The position numbers and the translations under genes were made by a program. 64,000 nt of DNA, taken from positions 29,014 to 93,013 of the forward strand of contig JAFRZM010000035.1 in NCBI GenBank assembly GCA_017442585.1, in the 5' to 3' direction. The DNA comes from Lachnospiraceae bacterium. GTDB taxonomy: Bacteria > Bacillota > Clostridia > Lachnospirales > Lachnospiraceae. The notes under the pieces were generated by a model. The model was not told the DNA's origin. It ran no database searches and was given only the letters and a program-made list of their open reading frames with translations. This document shows positions 62,723 to 64,000 of the stretch, one piece after another; position 1 is the first letter of the stretch, and every line of letters begins with the position of its first letter.

Positions 62723-63268
62723 TTATAATTCCAAACGCATATATACCACTTCTTGAAATCCGGTTATTCTGGAATTAAACCCAAGTGGATTACGCCCGAA
62801 TTCCTTAAAACCAAAGCTTTTATACATGGCAATTGCTCTTTCATTATCAGCAACCGCATCTAATTCGAGCTGAAGGTATCCCGCATCTTTTGCGCATTGA
62901 ATACATGCAGCGGTAAGAGCTTTCCCAAGACCTAATCCCCAGTACTCCTTCAAAATACTTATACCGAATTCCGAGCGATGCCGTATTTTATATTTTGAGC
63001 CGACTGCCTCTATTCCCGCAAGTCCGATTATTTTTCCGTCCAAAACGGCGACGATTTCAATTTCATTCTCACTTTTGGTTTTCTCTTCCAAAAACTTTGC
63101 TTCCTGCTCAGGATTATAACTATTCTCGTCAGGATATGTCAACAAATATTCTGTTTCCCCATGCATAACGTTAAATGCATGAAAAACTGCCTCTCCGTCC
63201 TCAAAATCGCCGTTTCTAAGCAGCACTTCCATTCCGTTCTTTAAAATAACCTTCTGACTGTATTTCAT
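62723..63268 (-). CDS. GNAT family N-acetyltransferase
   Basis: The 181-residue protein has the GNAT acetyl-CoA core: IVAVLDGKIIGLAGIEAVG, EFGISILKEYWGLGLGKALT with the pyrophosphate-binding loop (Q/RxxGxG/A type, here YWGLGLGKAL), and LDAVADNERAIAMYKSFGF. It resembles RimI/YhhY-like general acetyltransferases. The substrate is unknown. GGGGAG is 6 bases before the ATG. Confidence 0.88.
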   Translation of the reverse strand: MKYSQKVILKNGMEVLLRNGDFEDGEAVFHAFNVMHGETEYLLTYPDENSYNPEQEAKFLEEKTKSENEIEIVAVLDGKIIGLAGIEAVGSKYKIRHRSEFGISILKEYWGLGLGKALTAACIQCAKDAGYLQLELDAVADNERAIAMYKSFGFKEFGRNPLGFNSRITGFQEVVYMRLEL

Positions 63269-63301
63269 ATACCATCTCCCCTTACAAACTTTTTCTAATT
63301 G

Positions 63302-63394
63302 TTAGTCTTTCTTTTTTATCATCCAAAAAGCCAATCCACACACAACCAAATATCCGATTACAGATATACAACTATATTCTACCAAAACCGGCAT
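63302..63394 (-). CDS. Possible 30-aa single-helix membrane peptide
   Basis: MPVLVEYSCISVIGYLVVCG followed by LAFWMIKKKD: one hydrophobic helix and a lysine end, located just after the DUF134-NifX stop. No clear ribosome binding site precedes the ATG; a GTG 21 bases upstream has GAGGT very close to it. It may be a real coupled small gene or chance. Confidence 0.3.
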   Translation of the reverse strand: MPVLVEYSCISVIGYLVVCGLAFWMIKKKD

Positions 63395-63404
63395 AATTTT
63401 CAAA

Positions 63405-64000
63405 TCAATGAGCACAGTGACCTCCACAGTGATGATCTTCATCGTGATGATCACTGCAGTTATGACCTTCACCATGATGATCACACTTTACATCAGGGTT
63501 ATAATCAAGTCTTCCTTCAATCAACGCTTTCACTGCTTCATCTGCATTACCGGATACACCTCCGTAGAGTTTGATGCCTGCTTCACTGAGTGCAACCTGT
63601 GCTCCTCCACCGATGCCGCCGCAGATCAGAGTATCCACTTTCCCTCCAAACAGAAAACCTGCCAGAGCGCCATGTCCCTGACCTTTTGTATCCACAATTT
63701 CTTCATGCACGATCTTTCCGTCTTCAATGTCATATACCTTAAACTGTTCTGTATGTCCGAAATGCTGGAAAACCTCGCCATTTTCATAAGTTACCGCAAC
63801 TCTCATTTCACTATCTCCTTTTTCTCTTATATTTTTGATGCTTTCGCCTTCCGAAATGTTAAAACTTACATTACCGCCGGAAATGATAAGACTTCTGCCT
63901 TCCACAAGTACTTTCGCTATTTTCTTTCGAGCATTGTCATACATGGCTGTTACCGTAGTTCTGGCAACACCCATTTTGTCCGCACATTGCTCCTGAGTCA
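63405..64000 (-). CDS. DUF134-NifX/NifB-type fusion protein (5' part outside window)
   Basis: The reading frame is open to the window end and begins with the end of a DUF134 helix-turn-helix (TQEQCADKMGVARTTVTAMY). From about residue 66 of the visible part a dinitrogenase iron-molybdenum cofactor (NifX/NifB-C) domain follows: MRVAVTYENGEVFQHFGHTE, DTKGQGHGALAGFL, DTLICGGIGGGAQVALSEAG. The C-terminus is a His/Cys-rich tail (HHGEGHNCSDHHDEDHHCGG) likely to bind metal. No nitrogenase genes are near; such proteins occur widely in anaerobes with metal-cluster roles. An internal ATG (63,804-63,806) has its own GGAG. Confidence 0.88.
   Translation of the reverse strand, partial: TQEQCADKMGVARTTVTAMYDNARKKIAKVLVEGRSLIISGGNVSFNISEGESIKNIREKGDSEMRVAVTYENGEVFQHFGHTEQFKVYDIEDGKIVHEEIVDTKGQGHGALAGFLFGGKVDTLICGGIGGGAQVALSEAGIKLYGGVSGNADEAVKALIEGRLDYNPDVKCDHHGEGHNCSDHHDEDHHCGGHCAH

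Noticed and set aside
63299-63574. His/Asp-rich plus-strand frame at the window end
   Set aside because: Antisense of the His/Cys-rich tail of the DUF134-NifX gene.

Overview
The window looks like a chromosomal segment of a motile, low-GC, anaerobic Firmicute, most likely in the Lachnospiraceae (Butyrivibrio, Roseburia, Lachnospira and relatives). The reasons are the large fla/che operon in Clostridia order with a FliY (CheC-FliN) switch protein, the comM-dprA-topA-codY group, CodY itself, and several proteins that I know mainly from this family (DUF5717, DUF5716, DUF4317, DUF1292, DUF4358). Most genes are on the minus strand. No rRNA, tRNA, CRISPR array, insertion sequence or prophage was recognised.

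Region 1 (1-25,912, minus) is one long flagellar locus. In transcription order it runs flgB-flgC-fliE-fliF-fliG-fliH-fliI-fliJ-motE-like-fliK-flgD-TIGR02530 gene-flgE, then a 218-base gap with a very strong hairpin and a good promoter, then motA-motB-fliL-fliM-fliY-cheY-fliO-fliP-fliQ-fliR-flhB-flhA-flhF-flhG-ycgR. It encodes the rod, basal body, export gate, switch, stator, hook and the two placement GTPase/ATPase proteins. ycgR, a PilZ c-di-GMP brake, is cut by the window edge. Filament genes are not in the window.

Region 2 (25,913-36,355) holds codY with a consensus promoter and a possible self-binding site, and the comM-dprA-topA operon (DNA uptake/processing and topology). After these come a divergent pair of plus-strand genes (a pseudouridine synthase and DUF1292), a UvrD-like helicase, and gltX with its own promoter. 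Between flgB and codY are two matching NrdR-box-like repeats with no ribonucleotide reductase gene nearby.

Region 3 (36,426-44,382, minus) is a tightly overlapping operon: DUF5717 (1185 aa), an Hsp70/actin-like DUF5716 protein, a TPR-like protein, a coiled-coil two-TM protein, and coaBC. The first four have no known function and look like one multiprotein machine. They are the best candidate here for an undescribed system. The promoter is divergent from a PLP aminotransferase gene and overlaps a perfect palindrome.

Region 4 (45,583-53,452) contains greA-hybrid kinase-asparaginase-hybrid kinase (minus), followed by DUF4317 (plus).

Region 5 (53,468-60,866) has a cell-envelope acyl-transfer operon (DUF4358 lipoprotein, MBOAT, DHHW/AlgX-like, phosphodiester glycosidase). 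It also has a membrane HD-GYP protein, probably a c-di-GMP phosphodiesterase that could counter the PilZ brake of region 1, and a macrodomain-GNAT fusion.

Region 6 (60,733-64,000) is more accessory: a DUF3800 gene behind an attenuator-like leader, then a run of small minus-strand genes (flavin-binding split-barrel protein, two small membrane proteins, GNAT). It ends with a DUF134-NifX fusion that has a His/Cys-rich tail and is cut by the window end.
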